From G963662905 sp965230045 (GTDB lineage Bacteria > Bacteroidota > Bacteroidia > Bacteroidales > WRLA01): a DNA stretch of 64,000 nt. A model generated the notes under the pieces. The model saw only the letters and a list, made by a program, of their open reading frames with translations. It was not told the DNA's origin and made no database searches. The DNA lies in the NCBI GenBank assembly GCA_965230045.1, contig OZ245940.1:4836001-4900000 (forward strand), read 5' to 3'. Made by a program: the position numbers and the translations under genes. Shown here piece after piece: positions 37,927 through 45,703 of the stretch (the first letter of the stretch is position 1; each line of letters begins with the position of its first letter).

Positions 37927-38236
37927 GATCTGCTTTCCTCTTCAATCGTTTGTAATAGGCTAATTCCTCTTCAGCCGCTTTAAGAGCATCACAGGCAATA
38001 TCCTCGTCCTTAATCTCATAGGCAATTTTATCACCTAACCATAAAGACAAAAACTCTGACCTATTAACTTGAAAAAAATCAATTAGTGAAATAGCTTGCC
38101 TTTTAGTTGCTACTCGCTCTCCACGTTCTATTTTACTTAGAAGGGCTTGGTCAATTTGTATTTCAGACGCTACCTCTCTTAATAATAAGCTCTTTTCTTC
38201 TCGCAAAAACCGTATTTTTTCACCAAATCTAGGCAT
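37919..38236 (-). CDS. XRE-family regulator of the R-M operon (controller-type)
   Basis: The 105-residue protein has an N-terminal XRE helix-turn-helix (FGEKIRFLREEKSLLLREVA, then IDQALLSKIERGERVA) and a helical C-terminal region. A TTG at 38260 would extend it by 8 residues, but that would overlap the operator, so ATG 38236 is chosen. It is first in the operon regulator-methylase-methylase-endonuclease. The perfect dyad overlapping its own -7 element implies autoregulation, as in controller proteins that delay endonuclease expression after entry into a new host. Confidence 0.85.
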   Translation of the reverse strand: MPRFGEKIRFLREEKSLLLREVASEIQIDQALLSKIERGERVATKRQAISLIDFFQVNRSEFLSLWLGDKIAYEIKDEDIACDALKAAEEELAYYKRLKRKADHV

Positions 38237-38253
38237 AGAGGAATAATTTTGAC

Positions 38254-38270
38254 TTGACAAATTTTGTCAA
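38254..38270 (-). promoter_or_regulatory. Operator dyad of the R-M controller
   Basis: TTGACAAATTTTGTCAA is a perfect inverted repeat of two 8-nt arms around one base. It starts 18 nt upstream of the regulator ATG and overlaps the end of the -7 element, so the regulator can repress its own operon. Confidence 0.75.
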
Positions 38271-38299
38271 AGATACTGCTTTTTTATTAAACCTGCAAA
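38268..38299 (-). promoter_or_regulatory. Promoter of the R-M operon (TTTG, 20 nt, TATCTTTG)
   Basis: On the minus strand a TTTG -33 element (38296-38299) is followed after 20 nt by TATCTTTG (38268-38275). Both match the Bacteroidota consensus and spacing. This is the clearest promoter in the window. Confidence 0.75.
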
Positions 38300-38376
38300 T
38301 TCCCGGATGATTTTTTAGAGCCTGTCCCTTGAAACAAATGACCTTCAAAACAATACAACAAAATTACGCAAAAGAA

Positions 38377-38404
38377 AAAAGCGCCCTACAGATGAAGCGC
38401 TTTT
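38377..38404 (-). terminator. Terminator of the SPFH-Arc operon
   Basis: An 8-bp stem (AAAAGCGC 38377-38384 with GCGCTTTT 38397-38404) and a 12-nt loop are followed on the minus strand by a T-rich tail. It lies 8 nt beyond the Arc gene stop. Confidence 0.75.
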
Positions 38405-38411
38405 CATTGAT

Positions 38412-38603
38412 TTATGATTTTTCTTTTTGTCCCCCCTCATCCGGGGATTTGGGCTCCCTGAACCTGCCGTTGTCGCGCAGGGCTTTTGCTATGATCCATT
38501 CGAATTGTCCATTGGTGCTGCGGAACTCATCTTCAGCCCATTTTTCAACCATCCGCAACACATCAGGATCCAACCTCAGGGCAAAAGCTTTCTTTTTCGC
38601 CAT
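38412..38603 (-). CDS. Arc-type ribbon-helix-helix DNA-binding protein
   Basis: The 63-residue protein begins AKKKAFALRLDPDVLRMVEK, the beta-strand and first helix of a ribbon-helix-helix fold. FRSTNGQFEWIIAKAL follows as the second helix, and the charged tail is probably flexible. It lies 3 nt after the SPFH gene and is followed by a terminator. I recall the same SPFH-Arc pair in other Bacteroidota, so it is likely a conserved partner rather than an antitoxin. Its targets are unknown. Confidence 0.82.
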   Translation of the reverse strand: MAKKKAFALRLDPDVLRMVEKWAEDEFRSTNGQFEWIIAKALRDNGRFREPKSPDEGGQKEKS

Positions 38604-38606
38604 ATT

Positions 38607-39455
38607 TTAATGATTTAAAGTGCCGGTATTTACCACCGGGCTTGCATCTTTATCGGAACAAAGTACTACCATCAGGTTACTGACCATAGCGGCTTTACTG
38701 TGTTCATCCAATTCAATTGCTTCTCGTTTTGAGAGCTCGTCAATCGCCATTTCGACCATACCCACAGCGCCTTCAACAATTTTTGCGCGGGCAGCCACAA
38801 TAGCGGATGCCTGCTGGCGCTTCAGCATTGCATTGGCAATTTCGGAAGCATAAGCCAGATAGCTGATGCGGGCTTCCATAACTTCAATTCCTGCTATTTG
38901 CAGACGCTCGGCCAGCTCTTGTTCCAGAACCTCGTTTACGGCCTCGCCACCACTGCGCAAAGTTAAATCAGAATCTTCATCTTCAAAATTATCGTAAGGA
39001 TAATGGCCGGCCAGCTTACGGATAGCAGCTTCGCTCTGGATATCTACAAAGTGGGTATATTCATCGACCTCAAAAGCTGCCTGATAAGTGTTTTTAACAC
39101 GCCAAACCAACACTATGCCGATCATAATCGGATTACCGATTTTATCGTTTACTTTGATCGGTTCGCTGTCGAGGTTGCGGGCTCGCAACGATATCTTTTT
39201 GCGCGCATAAAATGGGTTCACCAAATAAAAACCATTTTTCTTAATGGTTCCGGCATATTTCCCAAACAGCACCATAACAACGGATTCGTTCGGGTTCACA
39301 ATCACAAAGCCCGTCGCGAAGAAGATTCCGAGTACCATTACTGCAATAAGCCAGAACATATGTAACATTATAAGCCCGTATATCGGGGCCAAAATCAGAA
39401 TAAGCACAATGACCAAGCCTGCAAAACCATTAAAAGGAACTGTTGTTTTTTCCAT
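38607..39455 (-). CDS. SPFH/Band 7 domain membrane protein
   Basis: The 282-residue protein has two hydrophobic segments at about 8-55 forming an N-terminal membrane hairpin. An SPFH domain follows (~60-210: VNPNESVVMVLFGKYAGTIK, LRARNLDSEPIKVNDKIGNP). A coiled-coil-prone helical segment rich in Ala and Glu comes next (ANAMLKRQQASAIVAARAKI). Such proteins form large oligomers and membrane microdomains. It is first in a two-gene operon with the Arc-type protein. The 236 nt upstream, to the YjjG gene, are AT-rich with no recognised gene. Confidence 0.88.
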   Translation of the reverse strand: MEKTTVPFNGFAGLVIVLILILAPIYGLIMLHMFWLIAVMVLGIFFATGFVIVNPNESVVMVLFGKYAGTIKKNGFYLVNPFYARKKISLRARNLDSEPIKVNDKIGNPIMIGIVLVWRVKNTYQAAFEVDEYTHFVDIQSEAAIRKLAGHYPYDNFEDEDSDLTLRSGGEAVNEVLEQELAERLQIAGIEVMEARISYLAYASEIANAMLKRQQASAIVAARAKIVEGAVGMVEMAIDELSKREAIELDEHSKAAMVSNLMVVLCSDKDASPVVNTGTLNH

Positions 39456-39663
39456 GATACATAATTTTAAAGTGATATTAATTTGATATTACAATAATAC
39501 AATATTAAAATACACTTGTCAAGAGTTTTTGAAGATAATTTTTATCAGAACCAAACGGCTGTCAGGCATTTTGCTGAAAATTAACACGTTATGAAATTTC
39601 TAAAATTTCAGCATTTTCCACAAAACCCTTTGGCTAAAAAATTCCGAATCGCTTTATCTATTG

Positions 39664-39671
39664 TATCTTTG
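39664..39671 (+). promoter_or_regulatory. -7 element (TATCTTTG) of the yjjG-rsmE-DUF4159 operon
   Basis: An exact TAnnTTTG match lies 20 nt upstream of the ATG. No well-spaced -33 element is evident. Confidence 0.5.
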
Positions 39672-39691
39672 CCATTTAATTTAAGAGAATA

Positions 39692-40390
39692 ATGAAGAAA
39701 TACCGTCATATTTTCATCGATTTGGACCGCACCATGTGGGATTTTGACCAAAATAGCAAGGAATGCCTGAATGATATTTTCACAGATTACGCCTTAGGCT
39801 GCCGCGGAATTCCCGATTTTGAAAGCTTCTACGGCATTTACCACGATGTGAACCTGCATTTATGGGCGCTTTACCGCGAGGGCAAAATTGAGAAAGAAGT
39901 TTTGAGCGTAAAGCGTTTTCACGACAGTTTGCTCCAATTTGGCATTGACGATGATGAGCTCTCTCATAAAATGGCCCGGGAATACATTGAACGAAGCCCC
40001 AGGAAAACACGTTTATTTCCTGAGGTAAAAGAAACCCTGGATTATCTGCTTGCCAAGGATTATCATTTGCACATCATTACCAATGGCTTTAATGAAGTAC
40101 AGTTTACGAAGATCAAGAACTCCGGTTTGGAGGCTTATTTCAGGTCTGTGATCACATCTGAGGAAGCCCGCTCGCGCAAACCAGACCGGCAGATATTCCA
40201 GCACGCCATGCAGCGGACCGGGGCAGAGGCATTTAACAGCCTGATGGTCGGCGATGATCATGAGGTGGATATTGAAGGCGCAAAAGGTGTAGGCATGGAT
40301 CAGGTTTTTGTGGATTATCCGGGCGGGAACAGCAAGCTGGAAGCCACATATTACATTACAGCTTTCGACGAACTTAAAAACATTCTCTGA
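39692..40390 (+). CDS. YjjG-family HAD nucleotidase
   Basis: The 232-residue HAD hydrolase has motif I DLDRTMWDFD, motif II in LHIITNGFN, the lysine region RKPDRQIF and motif III MVGDDHEVDIEGAKGVGM. The pattern matches YjjG/YfnB noncanonical pyrimidine nucleotidases, which remove modified dUMP/dTMP-like nucleotides from the pool. It is the first gene of a tight operon with rsmE (1-nt gap). Confidence 0.87.
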   Translation: MKKYRHIFIDLDRTMWDFDQNSKECLNDIFTDYALGCRGIPDFESFYGIYHDVNLHLWALYREGKIEKEVLSVKRFHDSLLQFGIDDDELSHKMAREYIERSPRKTRLFPEVKETLDYLLAKDYHLHIITNGFNEVQFTKIKNSGLEAYFRSVITSEEARSRKPDRQIFQHAMQRTGAEAFNSLMVGDDHEVDIEGAKGVGMDQVFVDYPGGNSKLEATYYITAFDELKNIL

Positions 40391-40391
40391 C

Positions 40392-41105
40392 ATGAAATTA
40401 TTTTATCATCCGGAAGTTTTTACAGATGCTTCCATCATCACGCTCGGCGAAGAAGAAAGCAAACATCTTGCACGGGTTTTACGACTTGGCGAAGGAGAGA
40501 TGATCCACCTGACCAATGGTATGGGCACAATGGCGCAGGCCGAAATAATCGAATCACATCCAAAGCACAGCGAGGTACAAATTACGGAACTGGAAGGGAA
40601 CTATGGGGCACGGCCCTTCAAAGTGCATATTGCTATGGGGCCCACAAAAAACAACAGCCGTTTTGAGTGGTTCCTAGAGAAAGCCACAGAAATCGGTATC
40701 GAAGAGATTACACCTATTATATGTGAATATTCGGAGCGCAGGCAGATTAAAACGGAACGCCTTCAAAAAATCCTGCTGGCGGCCATGAAACAATCGCTTA
40801 AGGCGAAACTGCCCCTGCTCAACGAGCCCATTCCTTTTCGGGAATTTATTCAGGAAAATCGCGAAACCACCAATTTCATTGCCTATTGCAGCGAAGAATA
40901 CCGCACCTCTTTAGGCAGCTCGGTGGTTCCCGGCGATGACACATTGGTTTTGATTGGTCCCGAAGGCGATTTCAGCCCATCGGAAGTACAATACGCCCTG
41001 CAAAACGGATTTTTACCTGTAAGCCTCGGTCCCAGCCGCTTGCGCACCGAAACGGCTGCGGTTGTTGCCTGCCATACGGTAAACCTTATTAATGAAATGG
41101 AATAA
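40392..41105 (+). CDS. rsmE: 16S rRNA m3U1498 methyltransferase RsmE
   Basis: The 237-residue SPOUT methyltransferase has the N-terminal PUA-like segment EEESKHLARVLRLGEGE. The knot region carries LIGPEGDFSPSEV, and LGPSRLRTETAAVVA is at the end, all typical of RsmE. It methylates N3 of U1498 in 16S rRNA. An upstream in-frame ATG at 40308 lies inside the yjjG gene; ATG 40392 matches the family start (MKLFYH). The stop overlaps the next start by 1 nt (TAATG). Confidence 0.93.
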   Translation: MKLFYHPEVFTDASIITLGEEESKHLARVLRLGEGEMIHLTNGMGTMAQAEIIESHPKHSEVQITELEGNYGARPFKVHIAMGPTKNNSRFEWFLEKATEIGIEEITPIICEYSERRQIKTERLQKILLAAMKQSLKAKLPLLNEPIPFREFIQENRETTNFIAYCSEEYRTSLGSSVVPGDDTLVLIGPEGDFSPSEVQYALQNGFLPVSLGPSRLRTETAAVVACHTVNLINEME

Positions 41106-41764
41106 TGATGCACAACATTAAAAATATTTTGCTCGCACTCATGCTGATGACCGCGCTTTCAACGCAGGCGCAATCCCTGCAAATTGCCCTTTTGAAATAC
41201 AATGGCGGTGGCGACTGGTATGCCAACCCCACATCTTTGGGCAACCTGATTGAATTCTGCAATAAAGAGCTGGGTACAGATATCGCAGATGAAGCTGTAA
41301 CCGTTGAATCCGGCAGTACCGACATTTTCAACTATCCGTTTGTGCATATGACCGGTCATGGCAATGTCAGCTTTTCTGCCGCCGAAGCCCAAAACCTCAG
41401 GCAATACCTGATATCGGGCGGTTTTTTGCATATCGACGACAATTACGGCATGGATAAATTCATCCGGCCGGAAATGAAAAAGGTTTTCCCGGAACTGGAT
41501 TTTGTAGAGCTGCCCTTCGACCATCCGGTGTACCACCAAAAATTTGATTTTAAAGACGGACTTCCCAAAATTCACGAACACGACGATAAAGCACCACAAG
41601 GCTTTGGACTGATCTGGGAAGGAAGGCTGGTATGCTTTTACAGCTATGAATCCGACCTTGGCGATGGCTGGGAAGACCACGAAGTACATAATGATTCGCG
41701 CGAGACCCGCATGAAAGCGTTCAAGATGGGCGCCAACCTGATTCAATATGTTTTTGTTGAATAA
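41105..41764 (+). CDS. DUF4159 domain protein (exported)
   Basis: The 219-residue protein has a signal peptide (...MTALSTQAQS) and then the DUF4159 pattern: LLKYNGGGDWYANPTSLGNL, FVHMTGHGNVSFS, LRQYLISGGFLHIDDNYG and FPELDFVELPFDHP. The fold resembles a class I glutamine-amidotransferase-like/trimethylamine-type domain without an obvious active site. The function is unknown. In Bacteroidota and other phyla such genes often sit near BatA-domain genes; here the BatA-domain gene follows after the ATPase pair, which may have been inserted between them. Confidence 0.82.
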   Translation: MMHNIKNILLALMLMTALSTQAQSLQIALLKYNGGGDWYANPTSLGNLIEFCNKELGTDIADEAVTVESGSTDIFNYPFVHMTGHGNVSFSAAEAQNLRQYLISGGFLHIDDNYGMDKFIRPEMKKVFPELDFVELPFDHPVYHQKFDFKDGLPKIHEHDDKAPQGFGLIWEGRLVCFYSYESDLGDGWEDHEVHNDSRETRMKAFKMGANLIQYVFVE

Positions 41765-41786
41765 GACGAATCAAGGCATAATAAAA

Positions 41787-41826
41787 ATCAAAATTTGGAA
41801 AAAAGTTGCATATTTTAAATTTTGAT
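41787..41826 (+). promoter_or_regulatory. Inverted repeat flanking the promoter of the second ATPase pair
   Basis: ATCAAAATTT (41787-41796) is repeated in perfect inverse as AAATTTTGAT (41817-41826), with 20 nt between. The arms enclose the -33 element and end 1 nt before the -7 element. This looks like an operator for a dimer or pair of dimers; the spacing is too wide for a terminator with this content, and no T run follows. Confidence 0.5.
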
Positions 41827-41835
41827 GTATCTTTG
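41805..41835 (+). promoter_or_regulatory. Promoter of the ATPase/small-protein pair (GTTG, 19 nt, TATCTTTG)
   Basis: GTTG (41805-41808) and TATCTTTG (41828-41835) are separated by 19 nt, matching Bacteroidota promoter spacing. The ATG lies 27 nt further down. Confidence 0.65.
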
Positions 41836-41862
41836 TGGAAAGCAATCAAATGATCCAACAAG

Positions 41863-43194
41863 ATGTTAATTGAATTCAATATTGAAAATTATCTGTCATT
41901 TAAAGATTATACACGTCTTTCGATGGTTTCGGCAAAATCATTTAAAGAACATGCAGATACTCATATAATCCGTTTTGAAAAGAATTTAAACTTGCTCAAA
42001 TCTGCAATTATTTATGGCAATAATGCGAGCGGGAAAAGCAACCTGATCAACGGGTTTGCATTCATGAAATCAACTGTTCTTAATTCCTTTCGGGATGCAT
42101 TGGTAGAGAACAATGAAAAAAAATTCCCACTAAAGAAATTTGCCCTTAACACAAAAAACGAAACCGGTACCAGTACATTTGAGCTTAGTTTTGTTCAGGC
42201 AGGAACCAAGTACAGATACGGCTTTGAGATTGATTATGATAAGGTTGTAGCGGAATGGCTGTTTCACACCAGCAGCAAAGAAGTTTATCTGTTCAAGCGA
42301 AGCTATCAGCAAATTGAGATCAACAAAAGCTCATTTAAAGAAGCTCTTGGAAAACAGGAAGATGTCAGGGAAAACGTACTGTTCCTGTCACTCCTTGCAA
42401 CGCTTGGAAAAAACATTTCCTCTCAAATAATTGATTGGTTCAAAAACACGAATATCATCAGCGGGATACACGACCGGGCATATAAACGTTACACCATTGA
42501 TACGCTCAAGAATGACACAGATTTCTTCAATTGGGCGGCACGATTTCTCCAATATCTTGAAATTTCCAGCATTTCCACTTCTGAAGAAGAAATCAATGAC
42601 ATAGATTTTGAAACATTAAAAACCCGTGAAAAGGATGAAGAAATCATTAATCTCTTTGCCAGCCTGCAAAAATTCCAATCAAAACAAGCCAGACGCGATC
42701 AATTAATCACACATCACCGGATTTATGACGAAAACAACCTGCTTGTTGACACCATACCTTTTAATTTCGACAAACAGGAATCGGAAGGCACCAAGAAATT
42801 AATCTACCTTCTGGGACCCTGGTACGACACCTTAAAAAACGGGAAAGTATTGATAATCGACGAGCTGGATTCCCGTTTACATGCGCAATTAACCCAAAAG
42901 CTCATTAACTTCTTTCATCACGAAAACAATACAAATGCGCAATTAATATGCGTGGTTCACGATATTTCCCTTTTAACAAAAGATATTTTCAGAAGAGACC
43001 AGATCTGGTTCATAGAAAAGGATCAGTTTGGCGCTTCTGAATTGTTTTCTTTGGCTGATTTCAAAAGCGATACAGTCAGAAATAAATCTTCTTTCCACAA
43101 AAACTACTTACAAGGCAAATATGGTGCTGTCCCCTATTTTGCCAATGAGCTGCAACTAAACGAACCCTTCAATGGCTTTAAAAAAGAACAATAA
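41863..43194 (+). CDS. RloA-like AAA ATPase paired with an unusual small protein
   Basis: The 443-residue ATPase is a clear paralogue of the RloA at 23677-24963. It opens MLIEFNIENYLSFKDYTRLS, has Walker A GNNASGKS (52-59), KQESEGTKKLIYL as signature region, Walker B VLIIDELDSRLH and VVHDISLL. Its C-terminal segment FRRDQIWFIEKDQFGASELF... QGKYGAVPYF is almost parallel to that of RloA. It has its own promoter and operator-like repeat. Instead of RloB, the next gene encodes a 148-residue basic protein whose start lies 23 nt inside this gene. Related ATPases act as sensors in abortive-infection systems; that role is inferred. Confidence 0.85.
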   Translation: MLIEFNIENYLSFKDYTRLSMVSAKSFKEHADTHIIRFEKNLNLLKSAIIYGNNASGKSNLINGFAFMKSTVLNSFRDALVENNEKKFPLKKFALNTKNETGTSTFELSFVQAGTKYRYGFEIDYDKVVAEWLFHTSSKEVYLFKRSYQQIEINKSSFKEALGKQEDVRENVLFLSLLATLGKNISSQIIDWFKNTNIISGIHDRAYKRYTIDTLKNDTDFFNWAARFLQYLEISSISTSEEEINDIDFETLKTREKDEEIINLFASLQKFQSKQARRDQLITHHRIYDENNLLVDTIPFNFDKQESEGTKKLIYLLGPWYDTLKNGKVLIIDELDSRLHAQLTQKLINFFHHENNTNAQLICVVHDISLLTKDIFRRDQIWFIEKDQFGASELFSLADFKSDTVRNKSSFHKNYLQGKYGAVPYFANELQLNEPFNGFKKEQ

Positions 43195-43618
43195 TTTTAA
43201 GGCCAGACCAAACACCTCCTACCAAAGGAAGCTGAAAGGTTCTGACTATAGAAGCGGCAGAAAAGATCCACTTATTGTCTTCAGCCTGAAAAATTTCGAC
43301 CGGAACCAGGGACAAAGTTTTGTTGATTGGGAAAATGAAAAAATTCTTTCGCTGGCCATCGCTAAAATTCAAAATATATGTTCTTTAAGCCGGACTGAGG
43401 CAATACACCAACAAATAATAAAAGAATATCCAAAGGGTGTTTTTCCGCCGAAATCAGATTTTAAGCACCCAAAACATATTCCTGCCGATATCGCCTGGTG
43501 CTCGATACATATACAGGGAAAAGAATGTGTTATAGGGTATTTTGAAGACAATATTTTTTATATCGTTTTTCTCGATAAAGATCACAGATTCTGGATTAGC
43601 CTTAAAAAAAACACATAA
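43172..43618 (+). CDS. Small basic protein, candidate effector of the adjacent ATPase
   Basis: The 148-residue protein is not recognised as a named family. The N-terminal ~30 residues are strongly basic and Asn-rich (KKNNNFKARPNTSYQRKLKG). A predicted alpha region follows (~45-75, WENEKILSLAIAKIQNICSL). The C-terminal ~45 residues read as successive beta strands (WCSIHIQGKECVIGYFEDN, then IFYIVFLDKDHRFW). That end loosely recalls RelE/ParE-type toxins or small partners seen beside other AAA ATPases, but catalytic residues cannot be assigned. It overlaps the ATPase gene by 23 nt in another frame, which implies tightly coupled expression. It is neither RloB, nor HNH, nor a DUF4435-type protein. 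Confidence 0.7.
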   Translation: MALKKNNNFKARPNTSYQRKLKGSDYRSGRKDPLIVFSLKNFDRNQGQSFVDWENEKILSLAIAKIQNICSLSRTEAIHQQIIKEYPKGVFPPKSDFKHPKHIPADIAWCSIHIQGKECVIGYFEDNIFYIVFLDKDHRFWISLKKNT

Positions 43619-43646
43619 AATTTAATCAGCAAAACTTTCTCCAAAC

Positions 43647-45683
43647 ATGCAATTCACCAATCCATATATACTCTACGGACTTTTGGCCATCGGTATTCCC
43701 ATTGCCATCCATCTTTTTAATCTACGACGGTTCAAAAAGCTTGAATTTACGAATGTGGCGTTTATCCGTGAAATTAAAAGCCAAACGCGCAAAAGCTCAC
43801 GCCTGAAACACCTGATTTTGCTTTTACTGCGCATACTTGCCATAATTGCACTGGTTTTCGCTTTTGCCCGCCCTTTTATTCCTGCAGAAGAAAACTCCGC
43901 CACAGGCAAACAGCAGGAAGTCAGTATTTATATCGACAACAGTTTTTCGATGGAAGGCGAATCAACTGCCGGACCCCTGCTTGAGCTGGCAAAAAAACGC
44001 GCACTCGACATTGTGGAAGCTTTTGGCCCGCAGGCCGATTTCCAGATTATCAGCAATGAACGCCCCTATTCCGGAGAAAATTACACCGACAAAGAGCAAG
44101 CAATCAATGAAATAGGAGAAATCAGCATACATCCGCAAAGTATTCTGATCAATAAGCTGATCGAGCAGTATGGTGGACTGAAAAGCAAAAATAATGCTTC
44201 ACGCACATTGTTCCTGATCAGTGATTTCCAAAAAAACAATATTCAGCTTCAGGAGTATCCCGGCTTTGATTCAACAGCACAGATCTACTTTGTGTATTTG
44301 CCGCATGCAACGCAAAACAATTTGCTGATCGACAGTTGCTACCTCAGCTCTCCTTATGTGCGTGCCGGGGAAATGCTCGAAATACGTGCCGTGCTCCGCA
44401 ATGAAAGCCCTGATTATCTGGAAAAAATCCCTGTGAAGCTGATCCTCAACGGCCAGCAGCGCGCATTTGCCAGCACGGAACTTGCGCCAAACAGCGAAAC
44501 TACTGTGCTGCTCACCTTTAGGCCACAGCAAAGCGGAAACCTGAGCGGCTATATCGAAATCAGCGATTATCCCATCCGTTTTGACGACCGTTATTATCTG
44601 AACATCGCTATTCGACCGGAAATCAACATCCTCAGCATATATAGCGGCGATAAAAAAGCAACACTCGGGCGGCTCTTTGGCGTTGACAGCCTGTTTCATT
44701 TCAGGGACACTGAACTCAAAACGCTCCGCTATGATGAAATATCTGCCCAGGATCTGCTGATCCTCCAAAATCTGAATGAAATTCCGTCCGGACTTGCCAT
44801 GGAGCTCAACAAATTCCTTGAGGCCGGAGGAAGCCTGGCGGTCATACCTTCTGCGGAAACCTACATCAGCAATTACAATCAGTTTTTGGCCAGTTATGGT
44901 TTGATGATCGCAGCGGTGGATACCGTATCGGGCCGTGCAGATTTCATACAAAGCAAAAGCCCGTTTTTTAATGGCGTGTTTGAACGTCTGCCAAAAAACA
45001 TCAAACTACCTGATTACAAGCAACATTTTCCCATTAGCTTTGCCATGGGCAGCATCAACGAAAGCCTGATGAATGCGCAAAACGGCGATATCCTATTGGC
45101 ACGGCACAACAGCGAAAACGGCAACATCCTGCTTTTTGCCTCGCCACTGGAGCAGCCTTTCAGCAAATGGGATGCCCATGCACTTTTGCTTCCGGTGATG
45201 TTTAAAGCCGCTTTCCTGAGCAGTGGCATGCAAAACATAGCATTCACACCGGCCAACGGACAAAGCATGCGTTTGAAAAGCACTTTGCTCAATGAAGATA
45301 AAGCTCCGGAAATTATCAGCCCCGACCAAAGAAACCGCTTCATACCGCTTTTCCGCAGAAACGGACAGGAACTGGAAATCGGTTTCAATCCCGAGATCAA
45401 TTATGAAGCAGGCATTCATCAACTATTAAACGGCAGCCAAAGTGTTCCGCTGGCAGTTAATTACAGCCGCCGCGAGTCTTCAAGCGATTTTTTTACGGAA
45501 AAAGAAAGCGCAGAACTTGCCAATAGTGCAGGTTTTAAGGTCATTACAAATACACTTAACGACCGGCAAATTGGACAAAACATAATAAATTCACTTCAAG
45601 GGAAGCAATTGTGGCGCTGGTTTATTATTTTTGCACTGATTTTTTTGGGTATTGAAATACTTATTTTAAGATTCTGGAAATAA
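43647..45683 (+). CDS. BatA-domain membrane protein (vWA-like)
   Basis: The 678-residue protein begins with the BatA N-terminal double-membrane region (FTNPYILYGLLAIGIPIAIH, LKHLILLLLRILAIIALVFA). A von Willebrand-A-like domain follows (VSIYIDNSFSMEGE, with the metal site DxSxS reading D-N-S-F-S). A large periplasmic beta-rich part comes next, and a C-terminal membrane helix (WFIIFALIFLGIEILIL) ends the protein. The family is linked to aerotolerance/Bat operons but the exact role is unknown. It starts 28 nt after the small ATPase partner and could be read through from that operon. Its usual neighbour DUF4159 lies on the other side of the ATPase pair. Confidence 0.85.
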   Translation: MQFTNPYILYGLLAIGIPIAIHLFNLRRFKKLEFTNVAFIREIKSQTRKSSRLKHLILLLLRILAIIALVFAFARPFIPAEENSATGKQQEVSIYIDNSFSMEGESTAGPLLELAKKRALDIVEAFGPQADFQIISNERPYSGENYTDKEQAINEIGEISIHPQSILINKLIEQYGGLKSKNNASRTLFLISDFQKNNIQLQEYPGFDSTAQIYFVYLPHATQNNLLIDSCYLSSPYVRAGEMLEIRAVLRNESPDYLEKIPVKLILNGQQRAFASTELAPNSETTVLLTFRPQQSGNLSGYIEISDYPIRFDDRYYLNIAIRPEINILSIYSGDKKATLGRLFGVDSLFHFRDTELKTLRYDEISAQDLLILQNLNEIPSGLAMELNKFLEAGGSLAVIPSAETYISNYNQFLASYGLMIAAVDTVSGRADFIQSKSPFFNGVFERLPKNIKLPDYKQHFPISFAMGSINESLMNAQNGDILLARHNSENGNILLFASPLEQPFSKWDAHALLLPVMFKAAFLSSGMQNIAFTPANGQSMRLKSTLLNEDKAPEIISPDQRNRFIPLFRRNGQELEIGFNPEINYEAGIHQLLNGSQSVPLAVNYSRRESSSDFFTEKESAELANSAGFKVITNTLNDRQIGQNIINSLQGKQLWRWFIIFALIFLGIEILILRFWK

Positions 45684-45703
45684 ACTATTTAAAATATTGA
45701 TCC

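Noticed and set aside
37919..38260. Longer form of the XRE regulator starting at TTG 38260
   Set aside because: This start would lie inside the operator dyad and 8 nt from the -7 element; ATG 38236 is better.
38412..38603. Arc-type protein as an antitoxin
   Set aside because: No toxin gene is adjacent; it is paired with an SPFH gene and ends at a terminator.
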